Shown here: in pieces, positions 36,057-44,260 of the stretch
Numbering within the stretch: position 1 is the stretch's first letter
Layout of the letters: each line of letters starts with the position of its first letter
Source: SABI01 sp963677695
Lineage (GTDB): Bacteria > Spirochaetota > Spirochaetia > Sphaerochaetales > Sphaerochaetaceae
Direction: 5' to 3'
Length of the DNA stretch: 64,000 bases
NCBI GenBank assembly: GCA_963677695.2
Contig: CAXXUJ010000002.1
Coordinates: forward strand, 558,001-622,000
Program-made: the position numbers and the translations under genes
The notes under the pieces: model-generated
Seen by the model: only the letters and a program-made list of their open reading frames with translations
Told to the model about the DNA's origin: nothing
Database searches by the model: none

Positions 36057-36635
36057 ATGTTCAGATCGATACCCTGCTCACATCCAGGATGTGCCAAATA
36101 TGCTGTTGAAGACCATTACACCTGTCTTGAACACTCTCAGGACCCTGAGACGATCATGTATATCATCAACAAGGCACTCAGTGACCGGCACGCACACAGA
36201 GATATTCTCATTACCGACGTACTCTTCGAAGACAGGGACTTCTCTCACACCAACGTCAACATGTGCAATTTCGCCCGCTGCACCTTCCGTAATGTCGACT
36301 TCTCCCATAGCATCATAAACAGCACCTTCTTTGACTTCTGTCTATTCGAGAACTGCAATTTCACTGAGAACGACTCGCGTCATACGGTCGTAGCGGGATC
36401 GACGATGATCGGGTGCAATTTCACCGACTCGATCATGATACATACCAACTTCATGGGTATTGAAGCGAGAGACTGTGATTTTTCCACCAGCGATCTCTAC
36501 TATTCAACCTTCTCCAACGCATTTCTCTCCGATTCCAATTTCATTGACTGCAACTTGAAGAATACCGATTTCCGTTATTCAACCAGAGTCAATGTCTCCT
36601 TCAAGTATTCTAACTATGAGGAGGCACTGTTCTGA
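36057..36635 (+). CDS. pentapeptide-repeat protein with Cys/His-rich N-terminus
   Basis: 192 residues. The N-terminal segment CSHPGC...HYTCLEH (C7, H9, C12, C23, H26) looks like a small metal-binding knuckle. From about residue 60 the chain repeats five-residue units of the A/N-(L/F)-x-x-x type (CNFAR CTFRN VDFSH and so on), which should form a right-handed quadrilateral helix. Pentapeptide proteins include DNA mimics that protect gyrase, but most are of unknown role. The gene ends CTGA, sharing its stop with the CTG start of the next gene. Confidence 0.82.
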   Translation: MFRSIPCSHPGCAKYAVEDHYTCLEHSQDPETIMYIINKALSDRHAHRDILITDVLFEDRDFSHTNVNMCNFARCTFRNVDFSHSIINSTFFDFCLFENCNFTENDSRHTVVAGSTMIGCNFTDSIMIHTNFMGIEARDCDFSTSDLYYSTFSNAFLSDSNFIDCNLKNTDFRYSTRVNVSFKYSNYEEALF

Positions 36636-37249
36636 AAATATTCAGCCATTTCTCACTCACCGAATTCTCAAACACCTATCTTGTCGGACCTGAGAACGGC
36701 GGGGACGCCATACTGATAGACCCCGGTCATATCGACCTGTCGATCATTGACAGGATAGAGAAGAATCACTTCTCTGTAGCCCATGTGCTTCTCACTCACC
36801 GTCACCCCTCCCATACCCAGGGACTCGGGGTATTGAAGAAAATCTACAACCCCGTCGTTTATGCGGGCAACCCTTCCATGGTTGACCATACGAACGTGAA
36901 ACCGCTTCAGGACAAAATGATTTTTAATCTGTCGGGGATCAGCGTGGAAGCTATCCAGATTCCAGGTCACACCATTGATTCGTACGTGTTCAAAATTGGA
37001 AATGCTCTGTTCACCGGAGATGTGCTTCACGCGGGTAGGATAGGGAGCACCGCAGGTGTCCTTGAAAAGGCACTCCTGCTGAAGGGGATCAAGAACAGGC
37101 TTCTCACCTTAGATGAACGTTTCGTCATCTTTCCCGGACACGGAACTCTCTCGACTATCAAGATAGAGAAACTGTTCAATATGGATCTGATTGATGCGTC
37201 GAGCACTGAAGACCTTGATCAGGTCTTCCATCCCTCCATCGTGACCTGA
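36632..37249 (+). CDS. metallo-beta-lactamase-fold hydrolase, apparent CTG start
   Basis: 205 residues if translation begins at CTG 36632. GAGGAGG sits 7 bases before it, the CTG overlaps the upstream stop as CTGA, and the first 50 residues (KIFSHFSL...NTYLVG...ILIDPG) are the expected first strands of the fold. The next usable start, GTG 36785, would remove them. The metal-site motif reads H56-R-H58-P-S60-H61, so the usual Asp is Ser; H113, D130 and H170 are kept. It resembles the glyoxalase II-like group. Substrate is unknown. Confidence 0.82.
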   Translation: MKIFSHFSLTEFSNTYLVGPENGGDAILIDPGHIDLSIIDRIEKNHFSVAHVLLTHRHPSHTQGLGVLKKIYNPVVYAGNPSMVDHTNVKPLQDKMIFNLSGISVEAIQIPGHTIDSYVFKIGNALFTGDVLHAGRIGSTAGVLEKALLLKGIKNRLLTLDERFVIFPGHGTLSTIKIEKLFNMDLIDASSTEDLDQVFHPSIVT

Positions 37250-37268
37250 GGTTCTTCAGATACGAACT

Positions 37269-38201
37269 CTACCCTTTTTTGTTCAGGTACTCTTTGAAAC
37301 GTTCAGGCATAGGTGAAGTGAAGGTCAGCTCTTCACCAGTGATCGGGTGTGTCAGAGTAAGAGAGAGGGCATGGAGAAGTAAAGGACCTGAGCTCCTTCT
37401 CTTTCCGTAGGTGGTATCACCCACCACGGGATTCTGCAGAGAAGCCATGTGAACGCGAATCTGGTGAGTTCTTCCTGTTACCAGGTGGATGCGCACCAGT
37501 GCGCACGAAGCATACTGTCTGAGCACTTCATACTCTGTAACAGCATATTTTCCCTTCTCTTCGTCCCTTGTGACTGCGAAGCGGGTTCTGTGGTGTTCAT
37601 CTCTTGCAATGTAGTTCTCTATGGTTCCGAGAGGAGGGAGAAGGTCTCCTTCAACAACGGCAATATAATATTTCTGGAGGGAACGTTTCTTGAACTGCTT
37701 TTTCAGCCTGAACAGGCTCTCTTTCGTCTTTGCAATGACAAGGGTACCGCTGGTAGGTTTATCGAGACGATGAACGATGCCCGGCCTCATCTTCTCTATC
37801 CTCTCATCGTCCATTTCACTTAAGAAAACAGGTCCAAGGTAGTGCGCGAGAGCATTGACGAGGGTGCCGTCACTTTCCCCGGCACCGGGATGGACGCTGA
37901 GTCCCTCGGACTTGTTGATGACAAGAATATCATCATCTTCATAGATGATATCGAGAGGAATATCCTGTGGAATGACAGTATCGATGACCTCTTCAACCCA
38001 GGAAACTTTCAGTTCGTCACCGAGGGAGGTCTTCTTTGATTTCTTCACTTCCTTCCCATTCACGAAAAAGCGGGTACTGGAGTGAGAACTGCATGCCCTG
38101 GTGAAGCCGTCAACGAGCTGAACGCAGGCGACATCGACTCTTTTACCGACAGGACCTTCCTCATGTACACATACTGAGTATTCATGCACAACTTCACTCA
38201 T
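37269..38201 (-). CDS. RluA/RluD-family pseudouridine synthase
   Basis: 310 residues: an N-terminal S4 RNA-binding domain (about 15-75), then the catalytic domain with HRLDKPTSG, whose Asp is the nucleophile, and the GRTHQIRVH motif. Length and S4 domain fit RluD (23S rRNA positions 1911, 1915 and 1917), though the exact target cannot be set. It lies 2 bases after the small membrane protein gene and ends a four-gene unit. Confidence 0.93.
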   Translation of the reverse strand: MSEVVHEYSVCVHEEGPVGKRVDVACVQLVDGFTRACSSHSSTRFFVNGKEVKKSKKTSLGDELKVSWVEEVIDTVIPQDIPLDIIYEDDDILVINKSEGLSVHPGAGESDGTLVNALAHYLGPVFLSEMDDERIEKMRPGIVHRLDKPTSGTLVIAKTKESLFRLKKQFKKRSLQKYYIAVVEGDLLPPLGTIENYIARDEHHRTRFAVTRDEEKGKYAVTEYEVLRQYASCALVRIHLVTGRTHQIRVHMASLQNPVVGDTTYGKRRSSGPLLLHALSLTLTHPITGEELTFTSPMPERFKEYLNKKG

Positions 38202-38203
38202 AC

Positions 38204-38515
38204 CTACTCTCCGTTTCCCATGATGTTGTCTATGATAGCGATGGTCAGGGAGAATGCCGCCGCTGAGCCGAGAAGATAGAGGGTCTTGGTCGTATCATCT
38301 GTGGTCCAGGGATCCATCCCGAAAGAGAGGGATGCATCATACATAAGAGTGGATGCAAGGAATGTAAGGGGAAGGGAGCCGAAGAAGATCGTCTCTCCCC
38401 TTCTCAGTTCTATAGCCCACTGGGGAAATTCATCCTGAGTATATTCCAGCGGTTCGGCATATAGCGTTGTTGAGAGTATCGCAAGAATACAGAGGAGAAG
38501 CACGCCCTTTTTCAT
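38204..38515 (-). CDS. small exported or membrane protein, unknown
   Basis: 103 residues. An N-terminal signal peptide or anchor (MKKGVLLLCILAIL..., possible cut at LYA) is followed by two more hydrophobic stretches (about 43-60 and 80-97) separated by an acidic loop. No family is recognised. It overlaps yggS as ATGA and abuts the pseudouridine synthase, so it is a real, translationally coupled gene. Confidence 0.72.
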   Translation of the reverse strand: MKKGVLLLCILAILSTTLYAEPLEYTQDEFPQWAIELRRGETIFFGSLPLTFLASTLMYDASLSFGMDPWTTDDTTKTLYLLGSAAAFSLTIAIIDNIMGNGE

Positions 38516-39195
38516 CGCTCATCCCTCGCTCCGAAAATGGCAGAGCCGATGCGCACCATAGTCGAACCCATCTCGATTGCAAGCAGGTAATCTGAGCTCA
38601 TCCCCATGGAAAGCTCTTTGAAAGGTATCTCAGGGTATCTCACCTTAAGATCCTCTGAAAGTGCTTTCAGGGAAGCGAAGGACTCCCTAATAGCTTTTTC
38701 CTCATCAGTGAGAGGACCGATGGTCATCAGTCCTTCTATCCGTACATGAGAGAGGTCGCTGTACGCATCTATGCAGCGATAGATATCATCGGGAGAGGAG
38801 AATCCGCTCTTGGACGCTTCTCCGCTCGTGTTCACCTGAAGGAGTACAGGCATCACTTTGCCGGCAGCTGCAGATTCCTTATCGATCGCCTTGAGGATTT
38901 TCAGTGAATCAACGGAATCAATTGCATCAACATAGCCGATCACACTCTTCACCTTATTGCTCTGCAGATGACCGATCAGACGGAGAGTATACCCTTCCCT
39001 CTCAAGAGGGAATTTTCCGGTGAGTTCCTGTACCCGGTTTTCACCGAAGACGGTCAAACCGGCATCAAGTGCCTCCTGGACGCTTTCCCACGGATGGGTC
39101 TTGGAGACAGCAACGAGAGTGACCTCGTCATCTCTTCGGGCTCTTTTTTTCGCCTCTTCTATTTCATATCTGATTGCGGCAATCACATCTTTCAT
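38512..39195 (-). CDS. yggS: YggS-family pyridoxal-phosphate homeostasis protein
   Basis: 227 residues, a single-domain PLP-binding TIM-barrel protein without known catalysis that buffers PLP. K32 in AVSKTHPW is the PLP lysine; FGENRVQE, LIGHLQSNK and QVNTSGEASKSGF are family blocks, and LSMGMSSDY ends the fold. GAGGAG lies 11 bases before the ATG. Confidence 0.95.
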   Translation of the reverse strand: MKDVIAAIRYEIEEAKKRARRDDEVTLVAVSKTHPWESVQEALDAGLTVFGENRVQELTGKFPLEREGYTLRLIGHLQSNKVKSVIGYVDAIDSVDSLKILKAIDKESAAAGKVMPVLLQVNTSGEASKSGFSSPDDIYRCIDAYSDLSHVRIEGLMTIGPLTDEEKAIRESFASLKALSEDLKVRYPEIPFKELSMGMSSDYLLAIEMGSTMVRIGSAIFGARDER

Positions 39196-39210
39196 TAAAC
39201 AATAATCTCC

Positions 39211-39762
39211 TCAGAACGGAAGCTGGTAGGTATCGCTGAAGGCGGCATAGAGCGCTGAATCCATATAACCTGCCTGATTGCTCCACACATAGTGTCTCAG
39301 ACACTCCGCTTCTTTGACCATATTCGATTTCACCATAACACGCCCGCTTGCGGGGTTATCGACACAGTGTGTCGCCTCGATCCGGTGAAGATTCATTTTC
39401 TGGAAACCGAACAGAAGGATACGTGGAAGTGCTTCGCTCATATACCCTTTTCCCCACTCGCTTCTCTTCAGGGCATATCCCACATCTCCCCTCTTATCAT
39501 TGATATTCTCAACATCAAGTCCAATAGATCCGATAGACTCACCTGTCGATCTCAGGGTGATAATAAAGTTGGCAGAGTGAGGGAGTGTCTCCTTTCCAGT
39601 GACAGCCGAAAGGAACTCCTCAGTCTGGCTGATGTCTGTGTGAGTTTTAAAACGGAGGTACCGGGTAACTTCCCGATCGCCGGCCCAGGTGAATACCGCT
39701 TCGGCATCCTCCATTCTGAACGGTCTGAGAATAAGTCTCGGTGTTTCGATCGTATACTCCAT
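39211..39762 (-). CDS. GNAT-family N-acetyltransferase, RimJ/RimL-like
   Basis: 183 residues. IETPRLILRPFRMEDA opens the RimJ/RimL-type acetyltransferase; GYALKRSEWGKGYMSEAL is the acetyl-CoA loop and NLHRIEATHCVDNPASGRVM the rest of the core. It may acetylate a ribosomal protein N-terminus or another amine. ATG 39762 is used: AGGAGG sits 9 bases upstream, and the GTG at 39780 overlaps that site. It heads the unit GNAT-yggS-small protein-pseudouridine synthase. Confidence 0.88.
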   Translation of the reverse strand: MEYTIETPRLILRPFRMEDAEAVFTWAGDREVTRYLRFKTHTDISQTEEFLSAVTGKETLPHSANFIITLRSTGESIGSIGLDVENINDKRGDVGYALKRSEWGKGYMSEALPRILLFGFQKMNLHRIEATHCVDNPASGRVMVKSNMVKEAECLRHYVWSNQAGYMDSALYAAFSDTYQLPF

Positions 39763-39932
39763 GAAAACAAGCCTCCTCACTCAGAATCAGTATAATAGAA
39801 AGCATAGGTTTGATAAATAGATATCCTGTTCCTTATCAGAGGAAGGGAACATGAAAGGCTGTTACAGAAGCCAGATACTATTGCCCTGGCATATATCCCT
39901 ACAGAATCATAGTGAATCGATGCTACTCTCCT

Positions 39933-39961
39933 TTGTTCTTTTATCAGATTCGTGTTACATT
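39933..39961 (+). promoter_or_regulatory. candidate promoter for the split cyclase, leaderless spacing
   Basis: TTGTTC (39933-39938), 17 bp, TACATT (39956-39961); ATG 39968 follows after 6 bases. The -35 is weak. Confidence 0.35.
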
Positions 39962-39967
39962 CTTTCC

Positions 39968-41962
39968 ATGAACATGAAGGCTTCTTTTGCAGATGAACAT
40001 CTCCTGAATAAAATCCAGCGCATCGTTAAAGTCGGTGTCTATGAATTGGATATTATCGGGAACAAGCTCTCATGGAGTGACGAAATGTACCGTATTTTCG
40101 GTGCTGATCCGAATACGTTCGAAGCGACATACGAAGCTTTCCTGCACTTCGTTCACCCTGATGACAGAGATACTTTGAACAACACCTTCCAGAGAGCAAT
40201 TCAGAACAAAGAGAATTATGAAATCCGTCACAGAGTGCTGAGAGATGACGGGACAGTACTTCATGTCAATGCGGTTGTTCATTTTGAATATGATGATGCT
40301 GGGAATGTGATTTCAGCGATCGGTACCGTTCAGGATATTTCAACAATCGTGGAGAAAGAAGAACAGCTCACCATCATCACCGACACAAGTCCTGATGCGA
40401 TCATCATGATCAGCCTGAAAGGTGAAATCCTATTCTGGAATCCTGCAGCAGAGAAGATTTTCGGATATAAAAGAGATGAAGCTCTTGGAAAGAACCTTCT
40501 GGACATCCTCGCTCCCCAGAGATACAAAAACCTCTTCAGGGCGGAATTTTCAGCATTCAGATCGAAGAAAGTTCAGCAGAACAGGCTGGAACTTATTGGA
40601 AGACACAAAGACGGTCATGAAATCGATACACTGATCTCTCTAGGGTCTGTTGAAGCAGAAGGAAACACACAGATTGTTGCCATAGTACGGGACAATTCTG
40701 AAAGGAAGGAGAATGAACAACTGCTCCAGCAGCACAGGGAATACCTTGAGAAGGCGAAGAAAATCACACATCTCGGAATTTTTGTCATCCAGGGAAGCTT
40801 TGATAAGATGGAATGGTCAGATGAAATCTATGATATCTTCAAACAGGATAAAAACACCTTCATCCCATCCCTTCCAGTTGTCATGGAACTCATCCACCCG
40901 GAGGATAGAAACTCTCTTGCCGATGCGATTATCAGAGCCGAAACGGTTACCGGGGAGTATCATCTCAGGGTAAGACTCATTGTAGATCCGTAGAACACCA
41001 TCTGGATTGAAGTCAGGGGAGAGTATGACTTTGATACACAGGGGAAACCGATTCGTGTACTCGGTACAATTCTGGATATCACACAGCAGAAAATGGATGA
41101 ACAGAAAATCCAGAGTCAGCATGATGAGCTTGAAACAATTCTTGAAACTTCGATGACAGGAATTGCAGTTACTGACAGGAATCTGCATATCACGAGAGCG
41201 AATGGGCAGCAGGCGCGTATGCTTGATTGCGAGGTGAAAGACCTGATCGGGACAGACTGCCAGAATTTTCTAGATCCATCAGACGTAGTGCAGAGTATAA
41301 AAGTATTCAATATAGCAGCTCAGAAAGGACACTATGAGAATTTTGAGAGATACTGCACAACGTTCAAGGGGAACAGGAAATGGCTGAACTCTTCCATAGC
41401 GTTAATGCCTGACAGAGATCACTTCCTTGTCACCACCGTTGACAATACCGAACTGAAACATGCGATGGAAGTGATCAGAGATCAGTCAGTCACAGATGAA
41501 CTCACAAGAATAGGTAACCGCAAAGCTTTCAATGAAAAAAGAGATATCCTTCTGGACACTTTCCAGAAGAAGGGAAATTCGTTCTCTCTGTTTATATTTG
41601 ATATAGACAGGTTCAAGGTAGTAAACGACACCTACGGTCACCTTGCAGGTGATAAGGTGCTGATTTCTCTCTCTGACGTCGTAAAATCTCAGTTGAGCTC
41701 CACAGATTTTTTATACAGAATAGGTGGAGAAGAATTCGCCATCCTCCTGATCGACACCGATATGGATCATTCTCTTCAGAACGCTGAAATGATAAGGACA
41801 GCGGTAGAACAGTCAGTGAAGGTTAACGGGGAAGAGGCAATTACTGTAAGTATCGGCGTTGCCGTTGTATCCCCCGGTGATACAGCTGACTCTATGTTCA
41901 AACGCGCCGATGATAATCTCTATCGGGCGAAACGGGAAGGACGAAACCGGGTCATCTCATAA
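39968..41962 (+). pseudogene. PAS-PAS-PAS-PAS-GGDEF diguanylate cyclase interrupted by an in-frame TAG
   Basis: One open frame of 664 codons broken only by TAG at 40991-40993. Sequence on both sides is continuous in frame: the third PAS domain runs from EYHLRVRLIVDP across the stop into NTIWIEVRGEYDF. Order: PAS1 (about 12-110), PAS2 (125-245), PAS3 (255-375, split), PAS4 (390-490), GGDEF (about 505-660) with the active-site RIGGEEF and FDIDRFKVVNDTYGH. The inhibitory RxxD site is absent (SSTD). The domains have no membrane segment. ATG 39968 is chosen because a promoter ends 6 bases before it; a frame-open ATG at 39851 with a GAGGAAGG site is the alternative. It could be a recent null, an amber read-through, or two proteins. 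Confidence 0.85.
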
Positions 41963-42003
41963 TAAGCCATGATAAACGGGAGGGGGATCCCATGTTACAA
42001 AAA

Positions 42004-42026
42004 AATGAGTGGGTGATCCACTCATT
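42004..42026 (-). terminator. terminator of the tRNA-Val gene
   Basis: A 9-bp stem (42018-42026 with 42004-42012) and 5-base loop, followed on the minus strand by a run of seven or more T (42005 down to 41999). It lies 13 bases after the tRNA. Confidence 0.88.
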
Positions 42027-42038
42027 GATTGTTAAAGT

Positions 42039-42110
42039 TGGGGAGTGCCAGGATTGAACTGGCGACATCCTGCTTGTAAGGCAGGCGCTCTCCCGCTGAG
42101 CTAACCCCCC
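42039..42110 (-). tRNA. tRNA-Val (anticodon UAC)
   Basis: A 72-base cloverleaf on the minus strand. Acceptor GGGGGGT pairs with ACTCCCC (one G-U), the D arm contains TAGCTCAG, anticodon stem CCTGC/GCAGG closes loop CTTACAA (anticodon TAC), and the T arm is GCCAG-TTCAATC-CTGGC. The discriminator is A; CCA is not encoded. Confidence 0.97.
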
Positions 42111-42124
42111 GATAACGAACTTGA

Positions 42125-42153
42125 AATTAACATAGATTTTTTATCCTTGTCAA
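42125..42153 (-). promoter_or_regulatory. candidate promoter of tRNA-Val
   Basis: A consensus -35 TTGACA (42153-42148) lies 17 bp before a weak -10, TTAATT (42130-42125), 14 bases before the mature tRNA 5' end. Confidence 0.45.
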
Positions 42154-42193
42154 CTCATCTTCAACCTTTTTTCATATTCTGAATCATTCCATC

Positions 42194-42222
42194 TTGCAAG
42201 GCGGCAGTGAACCGAGTACTAT
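42194..42222 (+). promoter_or_regulatory. candidate promoter of the amylosucrase gene
   Basis: TTGCAA (42194-42199), 17 bp, TACTAT (42217-42222). The expected transcript start falls at about 42229, the first base of the operator-like palindrome. Confidence 0.45.
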
Positions 42223-42228
42223 GCCGTT

Positions 42229-42244
42229 ATGGAACTGTTTCCAT
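42229..42244. promoter_or_regulatory. LacI-family operator-like palindrome
   Basis: ATGGAA-CTGT-TTCCAT, 6-base arms. It matches the catabolite-responsive element pattern at 14 of 15 places (central TG instead of CG). It sits at +1 of the predicted promoter, a classic repressor position for a sugar-responsive LacI-type regulator. Confidence 0.4.
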
Positions 42245-42254
42245 GTGATAGGCG

Positions 42255-44153
42255 ATGAAAAAGATAATGCAGCAGAAAACAGACAGACACAGAGAAGGCT
42301 TTCAAAAAAGGTTCGAAATCATAGAACCTCAGATCAGATCATATTATGAATCTATCTATGGGGACAAAGGATTTGAAAAGCTGCTCAGCACAGTAAGAAC
42401 ATCCTTCTCAGGCAGGGCTGAGCAGATGCTCGAACTTGATGAACAGCGCCTCGCCTGCCCTACCTGGTATCAGGACCCGACGATGGTCGGGATGATGATG
42501 TATGTCAACAACTTCAGTGAGACCTTCGCCACCATGCCGTCCCATATAGACTATTTGAAAAGTCTCGGTGTCACCTATCTTCATCTCATGCCTGTATTCG
42601 ATATGCCTGAGTCTGAAAACGACGGCGGGTATGCAGTGAGTGATTTCACGAAGATCGATCCCCGGTTCGGGACGGATGAAGAGTTCAATATCTTCGCCGA
42701 AGCCTGCCATAGAAACGGGATAAGCATATGTATCGACTTTGTCCTTAACCATACAAGTGATGAACATGAATGGGCGCTGAAAGCAAAAGAGGGAGATAAG
42801 AATGCACAGGAAAAATTCTTCATCTTCCCTGATCGAAGTATGCCTGATGAATATGAGAACCATGTGAACGAGGTATTTCCTGTCCTTGCTCCAGGAAATT
42901 TCACCTATAGTACCGATCTCTCCTCCTGGATTCTTACGACGTTTCACCATTACCAGTGGGATCTCAATTACACGAACCCTGAGGTGCTGAGAGAAATGGT
43001 CGCTGCAATGCTGCAGATGTGCAACCGTGGTGTCGATATTTTCCGTTTTGATGCCGTTCCCTATATCTGGAAGGAATGGGGAACCTCCTCAAGAAACCTT
43101 CCCCAGGTTCATACGATCATCAGAATCTTCCGCCTCATATTAGAGCTTGCCGCTCCTGCGACGATCATAAAGGGAGAAGTGGTCATGGCTCCTCATCAGG
43201 TCGCACCCTATTTCGGAACGAATGACGCCCCGGAGTGTCACCTCCTGTACAATGTAACGATGATGGTGGAACTTTGGAACTCCCTTGCCACTCGCGATAC
43301 GAGAATGCTCTCCCAGCTGATCGAGACGATCCCTGATAACATACCCGACAGCGCCTGCTGGGTGAACTACGTCAGGTGTCATGACGATATCGGATGGGGA
43401 TTCAACGAAGAGAATGCCCGAAGCCTCGGTAAAGACCCGTTCTTTCACAAACGATTCCTTATCTCCTTCTATCTAGGCGCTTTCCCCGGTTCCTTTGCAC
43501 GTGGTGAACTGTATGAATCGAACCCGAGGACTCTTGATGCGAGAAACTGCGGTACAACAGCTTCCCTGTGCGGACTGGAAAAGGCGATAGAGGAACGTGA
43601 TGAATATCAGGGAGAACTCGCAATAAAACGTATCATACTCCTCCAGGTATTCGCCTTTGTAGCCAACGGTATTCCGGTACTGTACAGTGGTGATGAACTA
43701 GGTCAGCTGAACGACTATTCATATACACAGGACCCCAATAAAGCACGAGACAGCCGTTTTATCCACCGTGGACGCTTTGACTGGAAAGCAGCGGATTCTA
43801 TCAATGACCTTACCCGTTACTCTTCACAGATATTCTATCGTCTTAACAGGTATATCAGAGCAGCAAAAGGGCATTCAATGATGGGAAACAACAATATTCT
43901 CAAGAGTATCTATACCAGTGATCCTGCAGTAGTATGCATGCTTGTCATCCCCCGTCATCCGGAGGACGAAAACCAGCTCATGGTGGTCCTCGCAAACTTC
44001 AGTGAACACCAGAAAAACATGAGCCTGAAAGAACATGACTACAGCGCAGTGAAGACACAGCTTTGGAGCGAACTTCTTCAGGGAAAACAGGTCAGACTGA
44101 ATGACGAAATGATCATCGGTCCCTACGAGATTCTCCTTCTTACCCCCCGTTGA
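42255..44153 (+). CDS. amylosucrase-like GH13 enzyme
   Basis: 632 residues, close to the 636 of Neisseria amylosucrase. All four GH13 regions are visible: DFVLNHTSDEH, GVDIFRFDAV (nucleophile D266), KGEVV (acid/base E308) and RCHDDIGW (H376, D377). The N-terminal helical domain, the long B-domain and PTWYQDP, GGYAVSDF match GH13 subfamily 4. Amylosucrase makes alpha-1,4-glucan from sucrose; sucrose hydrolase or trehalose-type specificity cannot be excluded. There is no export signal, so it acts in the cytoplasm. Only a weak ribosome binding site precedes the ATG. Confidence 0.88.
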   Translation: MKKIMQQKTDRHREGFQKRFEIIEPQIRSYYESIYGDKGFEKLLSTVRTSFSGRAEQMLELDEQRLACPTWYQDPTMVGMMMYVNNFSETFATMPSHIDYLKSLGVTYLHLMPVFDMPESENDGGYAVSDFTKIDPRFGTDEEFNIFAEACHRNGISICIDFVLNHTSDEHEWALKAKEGDKNAQEKFFIFPDRSMPDEYENHVNEVFPVLAPGNFTYSTDLSSWILTTFHHYQWDLNYTNPEVLREMVAAMLQMCNRGVDIFRFDAVPYIWKEWGTSSRNLPQVHTIIRIFRLILELAAPATIIKGEVVMAPHQVAPYFGTNDAPECHLLYNVTMMVELWNSLATRDTRMLSQLIETIPDNIPDSACWVNYVRCHDDIGWGFNEENARSLGKDPFFHKRFLISFYLGAFPGSFARGELYESNPRTLDARNCGTTASLCGLEKAIEERDEYQGELAIKRIILLQVFAFVANGIPVLYSGDELGQLNDYSYTQDPNKARDSRFIHRGRFDWKAADSINDLTRYSSQIFYRLNRYIRAAKGHSMMGNNNILKSIYTSDPAVVCMLVIPRHPEDENQLMVVLANFSEHQKNMSLKEHDYSAVKTQLWSELLQGKQVRLNDEMIIGPYEILLLTPR

Positions 44154-44260
44154 CCTTGTTTTTCTCACGTTTCATCTCTCTTTCAACTTGTCTTCTTTTA
44201 TGATATTATTGCCCTGTTTCGGGCGATCTTGAAATCCCGGGTAAGATAAGGAACTCTTTT

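Noticed and set aside
40991..40993. Recoding of the stop as selenocysteine
   Set aside because: The stop is TAG, not TGA, and no selenocysteine insertion hairpin is apparent; simple mutation or amber read-through fits better.
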